Positions 8,054 to 15,772 of a DNA stretch of 23,362 nt are shown piece after piece. Numbering within the stretch: the stretch's first letter is position 1; each line of letters starts with the position of its first letter. A model generated the notes under the pieces. The model ran no database searches, had not been told where the DNA came from, and saw nothing but the letters and a program-made list of their open reading frames with translations. Origin of the DNA: Acidobacteriota bacterium (lineage in GTDB: Bacteria > Acidobacteriota > Blastocatellia > Pyrinomonadales > Pyrinomonadaceae); NCBI GenBank assembly GCA_024640445.1, contig JAHEEZ010000021.1, forward strand, positions 1 through 23,362, given 5' to 3'. Position numbers and translations under genes: made by a program.

Positions 8054-8830
8054 ATGTCTGACATACATCCGACAGCCATAGTAAGCAGCAGCGCCGAGAT
8101 CGGAGAAGACTGCATCATCGGGCCATATACGACCGTTGGTGATGAAGTGAAGCTCGGAGACCGTGTAACGATCGATTCCCACGCGGTAGTTGGGGGAGAT
8201 ACCGTGATCGGCGACGACACCCACTTGTTCCCGTTCGTTTCGATCGGTCTCGCACCCCAGGATCTGAAATACTCGGGGGAGAAGACAAGGACCGTCATTG
8301 GTAAGCGAAACCAGATACGTGAGTTCGTCACGGTGCACAGGGGGACGACGGGCGGAGGCGGGACCACAACGATCGGCGACGACAACCTCTTGATGGCACA
8401 ATCCCACGTCGCCCACGACTGTTCAATCGGGAACGAGGTGATAATGGCAAACGCGGCGACCCTTGCGGGTCACGTCGAGATCGCTGATCGTGCCAACGTA
8501 GGCGCCTATTCCGGTGTGCACCAGTTTTGCAGGGTCGGTCGCGAGGCGTTCATCGGCGGATATTCGGTCGTGGTAAAGGACGCCCTGCCTTTCGCGATCA
8601 TTCAGGGAAACCACGCGAAGTGTTTCGGCCTCAACCGTGTCGGAATGAAGCGCCGCGGATATCCAAAAGAAGTGATGAAGGACCTGAATCACGCGTTCTT
8701 TCTTCTGCTCTCGGCCAAACTTAACACCTCGCAGGCAATTGAGCGGATCCGGGAAGAGATCGAGGGCTGCGCTGAGGTAGACCTGCTAGTCGGGTTCATC
8801 GAGTCTTCAAAACGCGGGGTCGTCAAGTAA
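8054..8830 (+). CDS. lpxA: UDP-N-acetylglucosamine acyltransferase LpxA
   Basis: This 258-residue cytoplasmic enzyme transfers a 3-hydroxyacyl chain from ACP to UDP-GlcNAc, the first step of lipid A synthesis. The N-terminal two thirds is a left-handed beta-helix of hexapeptide repeats (IHPTAIV, AEIGEDC, CIIGPYT and so on). The LpxA-specific IGLAPQDLKYSGE lies at residues 64-76. The catalytic His is His121 in SHVAHDCSIGN. HQFCRVGREAFIGG follows at 156-169. The C-terminal helical part is complete. The ACP-bound donor is a product class shared with FabZ, encoded just upstream. lpxI follows after 23 bases, so the three genes look like one operon. Confidence 0.95.
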   Translation: MSDIHPTAIVSSSAEIGEDCIIGPYTTVGDEVKLGDRVTIDSHAVVGGDTVIGDDTHLFPFVSIGLAPQDLKYSGEKTRTVIGKRNQIREFVTVHRGTTGGGGTTTIGDDNLLMAQSHVAHDCSIGNEVIMANAATLAGHVEIADRANVGAYSGVHQFCRVGREAFIGGYSVVVKDALPFAIIQGNHAKCFGLNRVGMKRRGYPKEVMKDLNHAFFLLLSAKLNTSQAIERIREEIEGCAEVDLLVGFIESSKRGVVK

Positions 8831-8853
8831 GCGAACTGCCCAAATCCAACGCA

Positions 8854-9681
8854 ATGAAATACGGACTGATCGCAGGCAACGGCAGATTTCCATTCCTCGT
8901 CGCCGAGGGCGCAAAGAAAGCCGGTCATCCATTGGCAGTCGTGGCGATCAGAGAAGAGACCGACCCGCTCATCGAGGATGTAGCGGACGATGTCGTGTGG
9001 GTTGGGATCGGCAAGCTTGGCAAGATGATCTCCTTCTTCCGGGAAAAGGGAGTTTCAAAGGCAATAATGGCAGGTCAGGTCAGGCACGTGCAGCTATTTA
9101 GCGGTGCGATTCCGGACCTGAAGATGATCAGCATGCTATGGAAACTTCCTCAGCGAAACACCGACGCTTTGATAGGCGGCATCGCCGATGAAATGGCGAG
9201 ATCCGGGATCGAACTTATTGATTCAACCTTCTTTGTCGGCGATCTTCTGGCTCCGGAAGGTCCGCTTACGAAAAGAAAGCCCTCGAAAGAAGAACGGAGG
9301 GACATCGACTACGGTCTTGGGATCGCGCGCGAGATCGCAAGACTCGATCTTGGGCAGACGATCGTTGTCAGAGGCGGGGCCTGTGTTGCGATCGAGGCCA
9401 TGGAGGGCACGGATGAAGTGATCCGGCGTGCCGGGCGACTTGCAAAAGGAAAACTGTCTGTAGTCAAGGTAGCAAAACCCAATCAGGACATGCGGTTTGA
9501 TGTGCCCGTTGTCGGTGTTCCGACAGTAGAGACCATGATCGAGGCGGGCGCCGGTTGTCTTTCGATCACGGCGGGGGAAACGCTGATGTTCGACAAGGAC
9601 GAGATGGTCGAGCTCGCGGACCGCAAAGGAATATCCATCGTCGGCACTCCTCCCGAAACAATTTCCAACGAACCTGCGTAA
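8854..9681 (+). CDS. lpxI: UDP-2,3-diacylglucosamine pyrophosphatase LpxI
   Basis: This 275-residue protein belongs to the LpxI family (formerly DUF1009), which cleaves UDP-2,3-diacylglucosamine to lipid X and UMP. It replaces LpxH in many bacteria. The N-terminus MKYGLIAGNGRFPFLVAE is typical. The C-terminal half has VRGGACVAIEAMEGTDEVI, AKPNQDMRFDVPVVG and the closing AGETLMFDKDEM. Length matches the family (about 270-285). It is the last gene of the fabZ-lpxA-lpxI group. In alphaproteobacteria lpxI often sits next to lpxA and lpxB; no lpxB is found here. Confidence 0.93.
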   Translation: MKYGLIAGNGRFPFLVAEGAKKAGHPLAVVAIREETDPLIEDVADDVVWVGIGKLGKMISFFREKGVSKAIMAGQVRHVQLFSGAIPDLKMISMLWKLPQRNTDALIGGIADEMARSGIELIDSTFFVGDLLAPEGPLTKRKPSKEERRDIDYGLGIAREIARLDLGQTIVVRGGACVAIEAMEGTDEVIRRAGRLAKGKLSVVKVAKPNQDMRFDVPVVGVPTVETMIEAGAGCLSITAGETLMFDKDEMVELADRKGISIVGTPPETISNEPA

Positions 9682-9767
9682 AGAACCCGGACACTAACAG
9701 ACTAAAACAGAGAGGCCGGACCCGACCGGATCCTGCCGAGTCTAATCAATATATTCGGAGATCAATA

Positions 9768-11396
9768 ATGAAGAAGAAATTTGCAGTTCTGTTTGTACTG
9801 CTCTCGTTCATACTGCCCGGCGCAGCGTTGGCAAACGAGCCCGTTGTTACCATAACCGCTGCTGAGAGGAAAATGGCAGAAGCCATAACCGCTGAACAGC
9901 TTAAGGATTTTCTGTATTTTGTCGCTTCGGACGAAATGGGGGGACGTGATACGCCTTCCACCGGTTTGGATATCACTGCAAAGTTCATAGCGCTCAACCT
10001 TCGCCGATGGGGATTCAAACCCGCGGGAGACGACGGGACATTCTTTCAGAGGATGTGGGTAAACAGGGAATCCATTGACGCGGATGCCACCAAGGTTGTT
10101 GTCGGCGGAAATGAACTCAAGTATGCCAAGGACTTCTTTCTCCTGAGGGGCCGCGGTTCCGCGGAAGGAGAATTTGTGTTCGGCGGCAACGGTTGGTTCG
10201 TCAAGTCGAAGGGCATCGATGCGTTCAGCGGTGTGGATGTGAAGGACAAGATCGTTCTTATCTATAAGACGGGCTTCAACGGAAGAGGATTTCAGGCGCC
10301 GGCGGAGGTCGGGGAACTCACCGGTGAGAAAGGAGTCGACTGGCAGGACCCGATCGAACACGCAAAATCGAAAGGCGCAAAGGCGATCGTTGTTGTTGCC
10401 GATCCTCAGATTCAGGGTTTTTGGCCCCAGCTCTCGAATTTTCTTGGAAGGGGATCCTCCTATGTTGAAGGGCTTCGTGAAGGAGGCGGTTCGCAGGGCG
10501 ATTTTCCTGTCTTCCTTGCGTCGCAAGATTCCGGAAAGGCGATCTTTGATGGAACACCCGGAAACCAGGATTCGGCGGCCGCTTTTGCGACCGGTAAAAC
10601 CGGTTCCGTTTCCGCATCAGGCAAATCGGAGCGGATTCCTACCCAGAATGTCGTAGCTATTTGGGAAGGTGGTGACCCGAAGCTCAAGTCAGAAATGGTT
10701 GCGATCGGGGCGCACTACGACCACGTGGGCACGAATGCCAATGCGCCTGGTGATGACAAGATCTGGAATGGCGCCGATGACGACGGATCGGGCACTGTGG
10801 CTGTTCTCTCCATTGCCGAAGCCTTCTCAAAAGCGCCCAAGCGTCCGGATCGTTCGGTTCTTTTTGTGTGGCATGCGGGCGAAGAGAAGGGGCTTTGGGG
10901 AAGCGAATACTTCAACAAGTTTCCAACCGTGGATATCAAGCAAGTGGTTGCCCAGCTGAACATAGATATGATCGGAAGAAGCAAGAAGCCTGGGGACGAG
11001 AATCCGAAAAACAAGGAACTGTCCGGTGAAGACGAGATCTATGTGATCGGTTCGGAGATGATGAGCAGCGATCTGGGAGCTGTTACAAAAGGTACGAACG
11101 GCTCTTACCTAAATCTCAACTACGATTACAAGTACGATGATCCTAAGGATCCGAACAGGTTCTTCTTCAGATCAGACCACTTCAACTATGCAGTCAACGG
11201 AATTCCGGTCGTCTTTTGGTTCGACGGCGTTCATGAAGACTATCATCAGGCCGGCGACAGTCCGGACAAGATCGACTATCAGAAGATGGAAAAGGTGACC
11301 CGGACCATCTTCCTGACTCTTTGGGAGGTCGCCGGACTCAAGGACCGTCCGTCCGTTGACAAACAGCTGCCGCCTGAACTGACCAGGAGGGATTAA
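9768..11396 (+). CDS. Secreted M28-family zinc metallopeptidase
   Basis: This is a 542-residue exported peptidase, probably an aminopeptidase. Residues 1-22 are a signal peptide (MKKKFAVLFV to ALA). A long insert between the N-terminal part and the catalytic core (about residues 110-290) fits a PA-like lid domain. The two-zinc M28 ligands are all visible: His316 in GAHYDHVG, Asp338 in GADDDGSG, Glu372 (base) and Glu373 in HAGEEKGLWGS, Asp400 in NIDMIGRS, and His493 in EDYHQAGDSPDKIDY. GGAG at 9757-9760 lies seven bases before the ATG, which fixes the start although the frame stays open upstream. It is 86 bases downstream of lpxI and has its own terminator, so a link to the lpx genes is uncertain. 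Substrates are unknown. Confidence 0.88.
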   Translation: MKKKFAVLFVLLSFILPGAALANEPVVTITAAERKMAEAITAEQLKDFLYFVASDEMGGRDTPSTGLDITAKFIALNLRRWGFKPAGDDGTFFQRMWVNRESIDADATKVVVGGNELKYAKDFFLLRGRGSAEGEFVFGGNGWFVKSKGIDAFSGVDVKDKIVLIYKTGFNGRGFQAPAEVGELTGEKGVDWQDPIEHAKSKGAKAIVVVADPQIQGFWPQLSNFLGRGSSYVEGLREGGGSQGDFPVFLASQDSGKAIFDGTPGNQDSAAAFATGKTGSVSASGKSERIPTQNVVAIWEGGDPKLKSEMVAIGAHYDHVGTNANAPGDDKIWNGADDDGSGTVAVLSIAEAFSKAPKRPDRSVLFVWHAGEEKGLWGSEYFNKFPTVDIKQVVAQLNIDMIGRSKKPGDENPKNKELSGEDEIYVIGSEMMSSDLGAVTKGTNGSYLNLNYDYKYDDPKDPNRFFFRSDHFNYAVNGIPVVFWFDGVHEDYHQAGDSPDKIDYQKMEKVTRTIFLTLWEVAGLKDRPSVDKQLPPELTRRD

Positions 11397-11417
11397 CCTT
11401 CAACTGCAAGCGCAGGA

Positions 11418-11450
11418 AGCGTCCGCCGGATTCGGCGGGCGCTTTTGTTT
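11418..11450 (+). terminator. Rho-independent terminator after the M28 peptidase gene
   Basis: AGCGTCCGCCG (11418-11428) pairs with CGGCGGGCGCT (11433-11443), with one G-T pair, across a GATT loop. TTTGTTT follows. It overlaps the end of the convergent rsmI gene by one or two bases. On the opposite strand the stem is not followed by a T-run. Confidence 0.85.
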
Positions 11451-12291
11451 ACGAATCCGCATCCCCGTCGAGGTGAATGCGCCTGTATGCCTCCGATCTG
11501 TTAAGCCCTTCTTCCTTCGCCGCTTGTTTCAGAGCCTTCTTCGGGTCCGACCCGGCCGCAACGAGATTGCGGTATCTGTCTGTCAGCGAGTCCTCGTCCG
11601 TCGCCCTATGGCCTGCGACCGGTTCCCTGTCGATCAACAGGACGATCTCACCCTTCACATTGGACCCGCCGTACTCAGTGATGAGATCTGAGAGAGTGCC
11701 ACGGACCGTTTCCTCGTGTAATTTCGTCAGTTCCCTGGCAACGGCGGCTTTGCGGTCGCCAAGTACCTCGAGACAATCCGACAGACTTTCCGCAAGCCGG
11801 TGCGGAGCTTCATAAAATGCAAGTGTCGCGGAGATCGAGGCGCATTCACGCAGCCTTCTTACCCGGGCGCCCTTCTTTGATGGCAGAAAACCCCCAAAAT
11901 AGACCGCGTCGGTCGGCAGGCCGGAGACAGTCAGTGCGCTTACGAAAGCGGTGGCACCAGGGATGGATACGACCTGGCAGCCGGCTCCTACAGCTTCGTT
12001 AACGACTCGAAATCCAGGATCTGCGATACCCGGACTGCCGGCGTCACTAACGATTGCGACGTCCTTTCCGGTCTTGAGCAATTCAACAAGTTGGGCCGCA
12101 CGTTCAGACTCGTTGTGTTCGTGGTAGCTGATTAGACGCGTCTTTATGCCAAGTTCCTTTAACAGTTTCCCTGTGCGGCGGGTATCCTCGCATGCGATCA
12201 GATCGCTATTCTCCAGGACCTCGATCGCTCTGAGCGTGATGTCCTTTAAGTTTCCGATCGGCGTGGATACAAGAAAGAGGGTTCCAACCAT
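11449..12291 (-). CDS. rsmI: 16S rRNA (cytidine-1402-2'-O)-methyltransferase RsmI
   Basis: This 280-residue enzyme uses S-adenosylmethionine to methylate the ribose of C1402 in the 16S rRNA decoding centre. The family start GTLFLVSTPIGNLKDIT is at residues 3-19. It is followed by LIACEDTRRTGKLLKEL and ISYHEHNE, then IVSDAGSPGIADPG and the GATAFVSALTVSGLPTD segment. The length is normal for RsmI. No clear ribosome site precedes the ATG. The gene lies downstream of a separate minus-strand gene that ends in its own terminator, so it probably has its own promoter. Confidence 0.94.
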   Translation of the reverse strand: MVGTLFLVSTPIGNLKDITLRAIEVLENSDLIACEDTRRTGKLLKELGIKTRLISYHEHNESERAAQLVELLKTGKDVAIVSDAGSPGIADPGFRVVNEAVGAGCQVVSIPGATAFVSALTVSGLPTDAVYFGGFLPSKKGARVRRLRECASISATLAFYEAPHRLAESLSDCLEVLGDRKAAVARELTKLHEETVRGTLSDLITEYGGSNVKGEIVLLIDREPVAGHRATDEDSLTDRYRNLVAAGSDPKKALKQAAKEEGLNRSEAYRRIHLDGDADS

Positions 12292-12344
12292 ATGCTGATG
12301 GTAAGTCTTTTCGCAGGGAATCGTAAATCGGGAGATATCGTCTT

Positions 12345-12378
12345 GAAAGAAAAATGGCCCGGGAGCTAAGCCCGGACC
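12345..12378 (-). terminator. Rho-independent terminator of the 337-residue secreted protein gene
   Basis: Read on the minus strand, GGTCCGGG (12378-12371) pairs with CCCGGGCC (12363-12356), with one G-T pair, over a 7-nt loop. ATTTTTCTTTC follows. It lies about 40 bases beyond the stop of the upstream gene and isolates that gene from rsmI. Confidence 0.8.
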
Positions 12379-12417
12379 TGTTAATGAGTTGGGTCGATCG
12401 TTACTGGGATTCAGGTG

Positions 12418-13431
12418 CTAAAAAGGAAAGCTCCTGATGATCTCTCCGATACCGTATCCGTTTCGTCCGTTATACGGCATGTTGTATGCGTTCGCGAGTA
12501 CTCGCAGATCAACCTCGATTCGGTTCCAGTCGCTCCTCAGTGACGAGCTTACGCGACTTCTTGAGATTTCCGCGTCAAGCCGCTGACCGATGCTGAGGAC
12601 CTGCCGGGCCCTGTCATAGCTGTCGTTGTAATCGCGTTCGTTATCGTACTTGTCTTCCAGGCGGTCTGCGGCTTTTGCGAAGTCGTCAGAAAGATTTTCA
12701 AGGCTTCTGCCATTGTTGCCGTTCTGGTACCTGTTGTTGTCCCACTCGCGGTCAACCCGGTCTTCGAATCGCTTGGCGTTGTTTTTGAGGTTCACTATGG
12801 TGGCCCTTAGATTCCGAGTGTAACGGCCGTTCGTATTGACAGGGCCTCCGTTGCCAGGATATCCCCAGGGCGAATTGCCTGTTCGATTTCCGCCGTTCGG
12901 ATAACCTTGAGGGTAGTTTCCGTTCCTGTTTCTTCCGTATGCGCCGTTGTAACCAATACTGTAGGCCCTCGCGATCGTAACCAGATCACGCTCGATGGCT
13001 GACCAGTTTTGCTGAAGATTGAAATTGTTGTATGACAATCTGGAACGAGAAAGCGCGGCGTCGAGCTGTGAGCCGTAGCTGACTGTTCTGCGCGCTTCGT
13101 CGGAACTGCTGCTCATGCTTCCTCTGCTGCGCCCCTCAAATTCATCGTCAAGATCTTCCGCGGCGTTCTTCAATCGTTTTGCAAGCGAGTTCAGATGGTC
13201 TTCTCGGGCGGTCCCGTCATAGCGGCTGCGGTCCAGTTCGCGGTCAAGCGTGGCTACAAAGCGACGGCTGTTGTTCCTCAGGTTCTTGATCGCGTAGCTG
13301 ACGTAGACATCGGCTCTGCCGTAGTTGTCGTTATAACCGCTGTTGCGTCGCTGGGCGGAGGCGTAGATGGTGAGTCCGAGAATCATTGCGGCAAGTGAGA
13401 TCGCGGTAATAAGGTTTTGATAGCGGTTCAT
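12418..13431 (-). CDS. Secreted protein of unknown function with an internal duplication
   Basis: This 337-residue protein was not recognised. Residues 1-26 form a signal peptide (MNRYQNLITA to YASAQ). It has two copies of one helical domain: residues 44-164 (YAIKNLRNNSRRFVATLDRE to AIERDLVTIARAYSIGYNG) and 207-323 (NLRATIVNLKNNAKRFEDRV to RIEVDLRVLANAYNMPYNG). A Gly/Asn/Pro-rich linker (about 165-204) joins them. Each copy follows the pattern LxNNxxRFxxxxDRE, then LAKRLKNAAEDLDDEF or FAKAADRLEDKYDNE, then a run ending AxxYNxxYNG. Both copies are rich in Arg and Asn and contain no Cys. AAGGAGA lies seven bases before the ATG. It is monocistronic, with a terminator. A periplasmic or cell-surface role is likely; the function is unknown. 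Confidence 0.85.
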   Translation of the reverse strand: MNRYQNLITAISLAAMILGLTIYASAQRRNSGYNDNYGRADVYVSYAIKNLRNNSRRFVATLDRELDRSRYDGTAREDHLNSLAKRLKNAAEDLDDEFEGRSRGSMSSSSDEARRTVSYGSQLDAALSRSRLSYNNFNLQQNWSAIERDLVTIARAYSIGYNGAYGRNRNGNYPQGYPNGGNRTGNSPWGYPGNGGPVNTNGRYTRNLRATIVNLKNNAKRFEDRVDREWDNNRYQNGNNGRSLENLSDDFAKAADRLEDKYDNERDYNDSYDRARQVLSIGQRLDAEISRSRVSSSLRSDWNRIEVDLRVLANAYNMPYNGRNGYGIGEIIRSFPF

Positions 13432-13658
13432 TTGTTTCTCCTTTGTCTATCTGGAATTGGCTCGAGGAGTGACTCGCATCCCCCATGACGGGGTTCAGCA
13501 GGCGTTGCCATTGTTCTCAAACGGCAAAGACCGTGCCAACTTGGAAGTCAGTAGGGTAAAGGTCTTGCATGCAATGGTTTAGAAGGAGGGGCTTATAGGT
13601 TGGATGGATATCTGAAGTCGATGTCGTGGCGTCCGTGTTCCATATAGTACACAAAAGC
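13432..13658 (-). promoter_or_regulatory. Leader and presumed promoter region of the 337-residue protein gene
   Basis: No gene was seen here on either strand. The region holds the ribosome site (13438-13444) and two small inverted repeats: CGAG/CTCG at 13463-13476 and a CCCC-ATGAC-GGGG hairpin at 13481-13493. On the minus strand the message would carry the latter about 50 bases before the start codon. No promoter hexamer pair could be assigned with confidence. Confidence 0.3.
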
Positions 13659-13692
13659 AAAACCGCCGGAAGCGTATGCCGCCGGCGGTTTT
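13659..13692 (-). terminator. Strong terminator after the S8 protease gene, possibly two-way
   Basis: AAAACCGCCGG (13659-13669) and CCGGCGGTTTT (13682-13692) form a perfect 11-bp stem with a 12-nt loop. On the minus strand it is 23 bases beyond the S8 stop and ends in GGTTTTGCTTTTG. On the plus strand the stem ends in TTTTCTT, so it could work both ways. Confidence 0.8.
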
Positions 13693-13715
13693 CTTAATAG
13701 ATCAGGTCCCGTTGG

Positions 13716-15143
13716 CTATTCGCTCAACGCTTTTCCCGCATTCAACCTTCCGCCACTTTCGACCTTATCCGTAAGCCATTCCAGAGTATCAGTCGATCTG
13801 AGGAGCTTGCTTCTAAGTTCTTCGACACTTACCTTTGGATTGCTTGCGACGATCAGGGCGGCAACGCCGGCGACCTGAGGTGTCGCCATAGATGTCCCGG
13901 ATGCCTCTCTGTAAGCGTCATTCAGCCAGGTCGAGAGAATGTCCTTTCCGGGCGCCGCTATATGGACCGTCTTTGCCCCAAAATTGGAGAACGCGGCAAG
14001 TTGATCAGCCCGATCCAGTGCCGCCACGCTGATTACGTTCGGCAGATCGTAATTAGACGGATAGTGCGGCCGTTTGTCATTGTCCGTACTGTTGTTTCCG
14101 GCGGCTGCTACGAAAAGAATGCCTTGTTCACCTGCCGCCCTGATGGCATCTTCAAGCGCCTTCGAGTAAAGTGTCGAACCCCAACTGGCACTAATAACCC
14201 GTACATTCACCCCCGCCTTCTTTCTGTCAATAGTGTAATTGATAGCTTCGATAGCGTTCTTCGTTGAACCGAATCCGCCCTTGCCGATGAACTTGAGAGG
14301 CATAATCTGGATCTTCCAGTTGATACCTGCGATCCCGGTGCCGTTATCACCTTCCGCGCCAATGATACCGGCGCAATGAGTTCCATGACCGTTGTCGTCC
14401 ATCGGATCCGAGGCGTTGTCAGCCGAATTGAACCCCTGCTTGTCATCGATCGTGCCAAGCTCATCGTCGGTGTAGGACGGTACGCTGTCCGGTCTCAGCC
14501 AGATATTCTTAACGAGGTCCGGGTGCGTATAGTCGACGCCGCTGTCCAGAACCGCGACCACGACTTCCTCACTTCCCTGGGTTTTGAGCCATGCTTTCAG
14601 CGCGCCAATGTCAGCGCTCTCCTTCCCTCCGTTCGCGCCATTGTTGCTGAGCGCCCATTGTTCGTTGAACATAGGGTCATTCGGCTGGCCGCTGTCAGAA
14701 GGCGAACGCGCTTCGGACTCCCGTTCGCCGGTAGTGGTCATCGGGTCCAATTCGATCCTGAAGTTCGGCTCCGCATACGCAACGAGATCTGTCAGTTCTG
14801 CATACTGCCTGGCGACGGATGCTGCGTCAGCTCCATCCAGATCGTCGATCGCGACCAGCCCGTTCACCGATTCGATCTCATCTTCAATTCTGTCGTTGAA
14901 TTTCGCAGCAAGACGCTTTACACGATCCAGTGAAGTACCCGGACGGAACTTCACAAGGACCTCAGGTTCACTCTCAGAAAGAGTTCGGGGCTGCGACACA
15001 GGCCTTGAAGTCCGGTCCGAGCCAAATTTCCCGTCAGCCGCCCCGAACTGAAAGTCCATTCGGTTTATCTTCCCGGCTATCGCCGCGATCCCGATCAACA
15101 CAAAAGCCAATACCGCGTGAACCCAAAAATTTTTCCTGTACAT
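13716..15143 (-). CDS. Secreted or membrane-anchored subtilisin-like serine protease (S8)
   Basis: This 475-residue peptidase carries the full S8 triad: Asp200 in VVAVLDSGVDYTHPDL, His253 in DDNGHGTHCAG and Ser418 in ASGTSMATPQVAG. The oxyanion Asn is Asn350 in FVAAAGN. Residues 8-24 are hydrophobic, a signal peptide or anchor. Residues 57-132 (EPEVLVKFRPGTS to YAEPNFRIELDP) fit the propeptide of fervidolysin- or thermitase-like proteases, which aids folding and keeps the enzyme inactive. The protein ends soon after the catalytic domain, with no C-terminal sorting or repeat domain. AAGGAGA nine bases before the ATG supports the start. A gene for a 93-residue protein lies 45 bases upstream on the same strand and is probably cotranscribed. 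The substrate is unknown. Confidence 0.92.
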   Translation of the reverse strand: MYRKNFWVHAVLAFVLIGIAAIAGKINRMDFQFGAADGKFGSDRTSRPVSQPRTLSESEPEVLVKFRPGTSLDRVKRLAAKFNDRIEDEIESVNGLVAIDDLDGADAASVARQYAELTDLVAYAEPNFRIELDPMTTTGERESEARSPSDSGQPNDPMFNEQWALSNNGANGGKESADIGALKAWLKTQGSEEVVVAVLDSGVDYTHPDLVKNIWLRPDSVPSYTDDELGTIDDKQGFNSADNASDPMDDNGHGTHCAGIIGAEGDNGTGIAGINWKIQIMPLKFIGKGGFGSTKNAIEAINYTIDRKKAGVNVRVISASWGSTLYSKALEDAIRAAGEQGILFVAAAGNNSTDNDKRPHYPSNYDLPNVISVAALDRADQLAAFSNFGAKTVHIAAPGKDILSTWLNDAYREASGTSMATPQVAGVAALIVASNPKVSVEELRSKLLRSTDTLEWLTDKVESGGRLNAGKALSE

Positions 15144-15188
15144 TTCTTGCTCTCCTTACCGCCAAAGCAATCCGTCCGACAGTTTCAA

Positions 15189-15470
15189 CTACGATTCAAT
15201 GATGTAGTTCGTTCCTTTGAACCCCGCGAGCCGCAACTGGTACTTGTCCGCCCTATACTCGAATCTCCGGCCCGACGCGTTCAGTTCTATCGCCCAGCCG
15301 CTTGAGATCATCTGCGCGGCCATCTCGCCCGGCACTCCTGCTCCAAGGGACATATCAGGGAAATCCCGGTCCGAAACCGAAGACACTTCAATATCGCTCT
15401 CAGGCACGCCAAGCCTTTGAGAGAGGTCAGCGACCGCTCTTTGTGCGGCAGAATCTTTTGTAAAGCTCAT
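15189..15470 (-). CDS. Small protein of unknown function upstream of the S8 protease
   Basis: This 93-residue protein has no signal peptide and no Cys. It opens with AVADLSQRLGVPESDIEVSS, an amphipathic helix and strand, and continues with FPDMSLGAGVPGEMAAQM and WAIELNASGRRFEYRA. From memory, this resembles a domain in exported proteins of cyanobacteria and Chloroflexota whose core reads roughly WPDSSLGCP, AQVxTPGY and YxYHTD. That usual form contains Cys and often a signal peptide; both are missing here. I know no firm function for that domain. The gene is 45 bases upstream of the S8 protease on the same strand, so a regulatory or inhibitory link is possible but is only inference. The ribosome site is weak. 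Confidence 0.65.
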   Translation of the reverse strand: MSFTKDSAAQRAVADLSQRLGVPESDIEVSSVSDRDFPDMSLGAGVPGEMAAQMISSGWAIELNASGRRFEYRADKYQLRLAGFKGTNYIIES

Positions 15471-15626
15471 AAATGGTTAACAGTCCGTTTACGTATCGTT
15501 AATCTTCCTATGCTTTCCTTTATTAGTCAACAAACTCTTCGGATGTGGAGGCATATGAAAATGAGCCGTTTTTAGTCGTCTAATGCGACCAAATCAGGAT
15601 CTTCCGCGCCGCTTACCACGATAATC

Positions 15627-15655
15627 TTGTAATAACTATTGGCTCTCGTTATACT
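15627..15655 (+). promoter_or_regulatory. Candidate sigma70-type promoter in a gene-free region
   Basis: TTGTAA (15627-15632), a 17-bp spacer and TATACT (15650-15655) form a good promoter match. No coding gene follows on the plus strand. About 80 bases later comes a strong hairpin with a T-rich tail. The interval 15471-15738 otherwise holds no gene that I can support. Confidence 0.4.
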
Positions 15656-15661
15656 TACGCC

Positions 15662-15772
15662 TGGTATCGACGCGGGATGGAGTTTTTGACCGCAAGAAGA
15701 ATATAAGAATTATCTATCAAGAACTTTTTATAACTTTAGAGGCTGCCTTTTCAGGCAGCCTCTTTGCTTTTC
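15662..15772 (+). ncRNA. Possible small RNA, about 110 nt
   Basis: Transcription from the candidate promoter at 15627-15655 would start near 15662 and stop at the terminator ending near 15771. The product would be about 110 nt, with no credible ORF. Its 3' end would be antisense to the last codons of the DUF2085 gene. It does not match any RNA family I recognise. An alternative is that the terminator only serves to stop stray plus-strand transcription. Confidence 0.28.
15739..15771 (+). terminator. Rho-independent terminator overlapping the DUF2085 stop codon
   Basis: GAGGCTGCCT (15739-15748) and AGGCAGCCTC (15753-15762) form a perfect 10-bp stem with a four-base loop. On the plus strand TTTGCTTTT follows. 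On the minus strand the following bases (TAAAGTTATAAAAAG) are not T-rich, so it fits plus-strand transcription better. The DUF2085 stop codon (15753-15751) lies in the loop and the first stem base. Confidence 0.7.

Noticed and set aside
15555..15575. Six-codon open frame (MKMSRF) after a GTGGAGG site
   Set aside because: It is too short to support as a gene. No attenuator structure or downstream plus-strand gene makes it a leader peptide.
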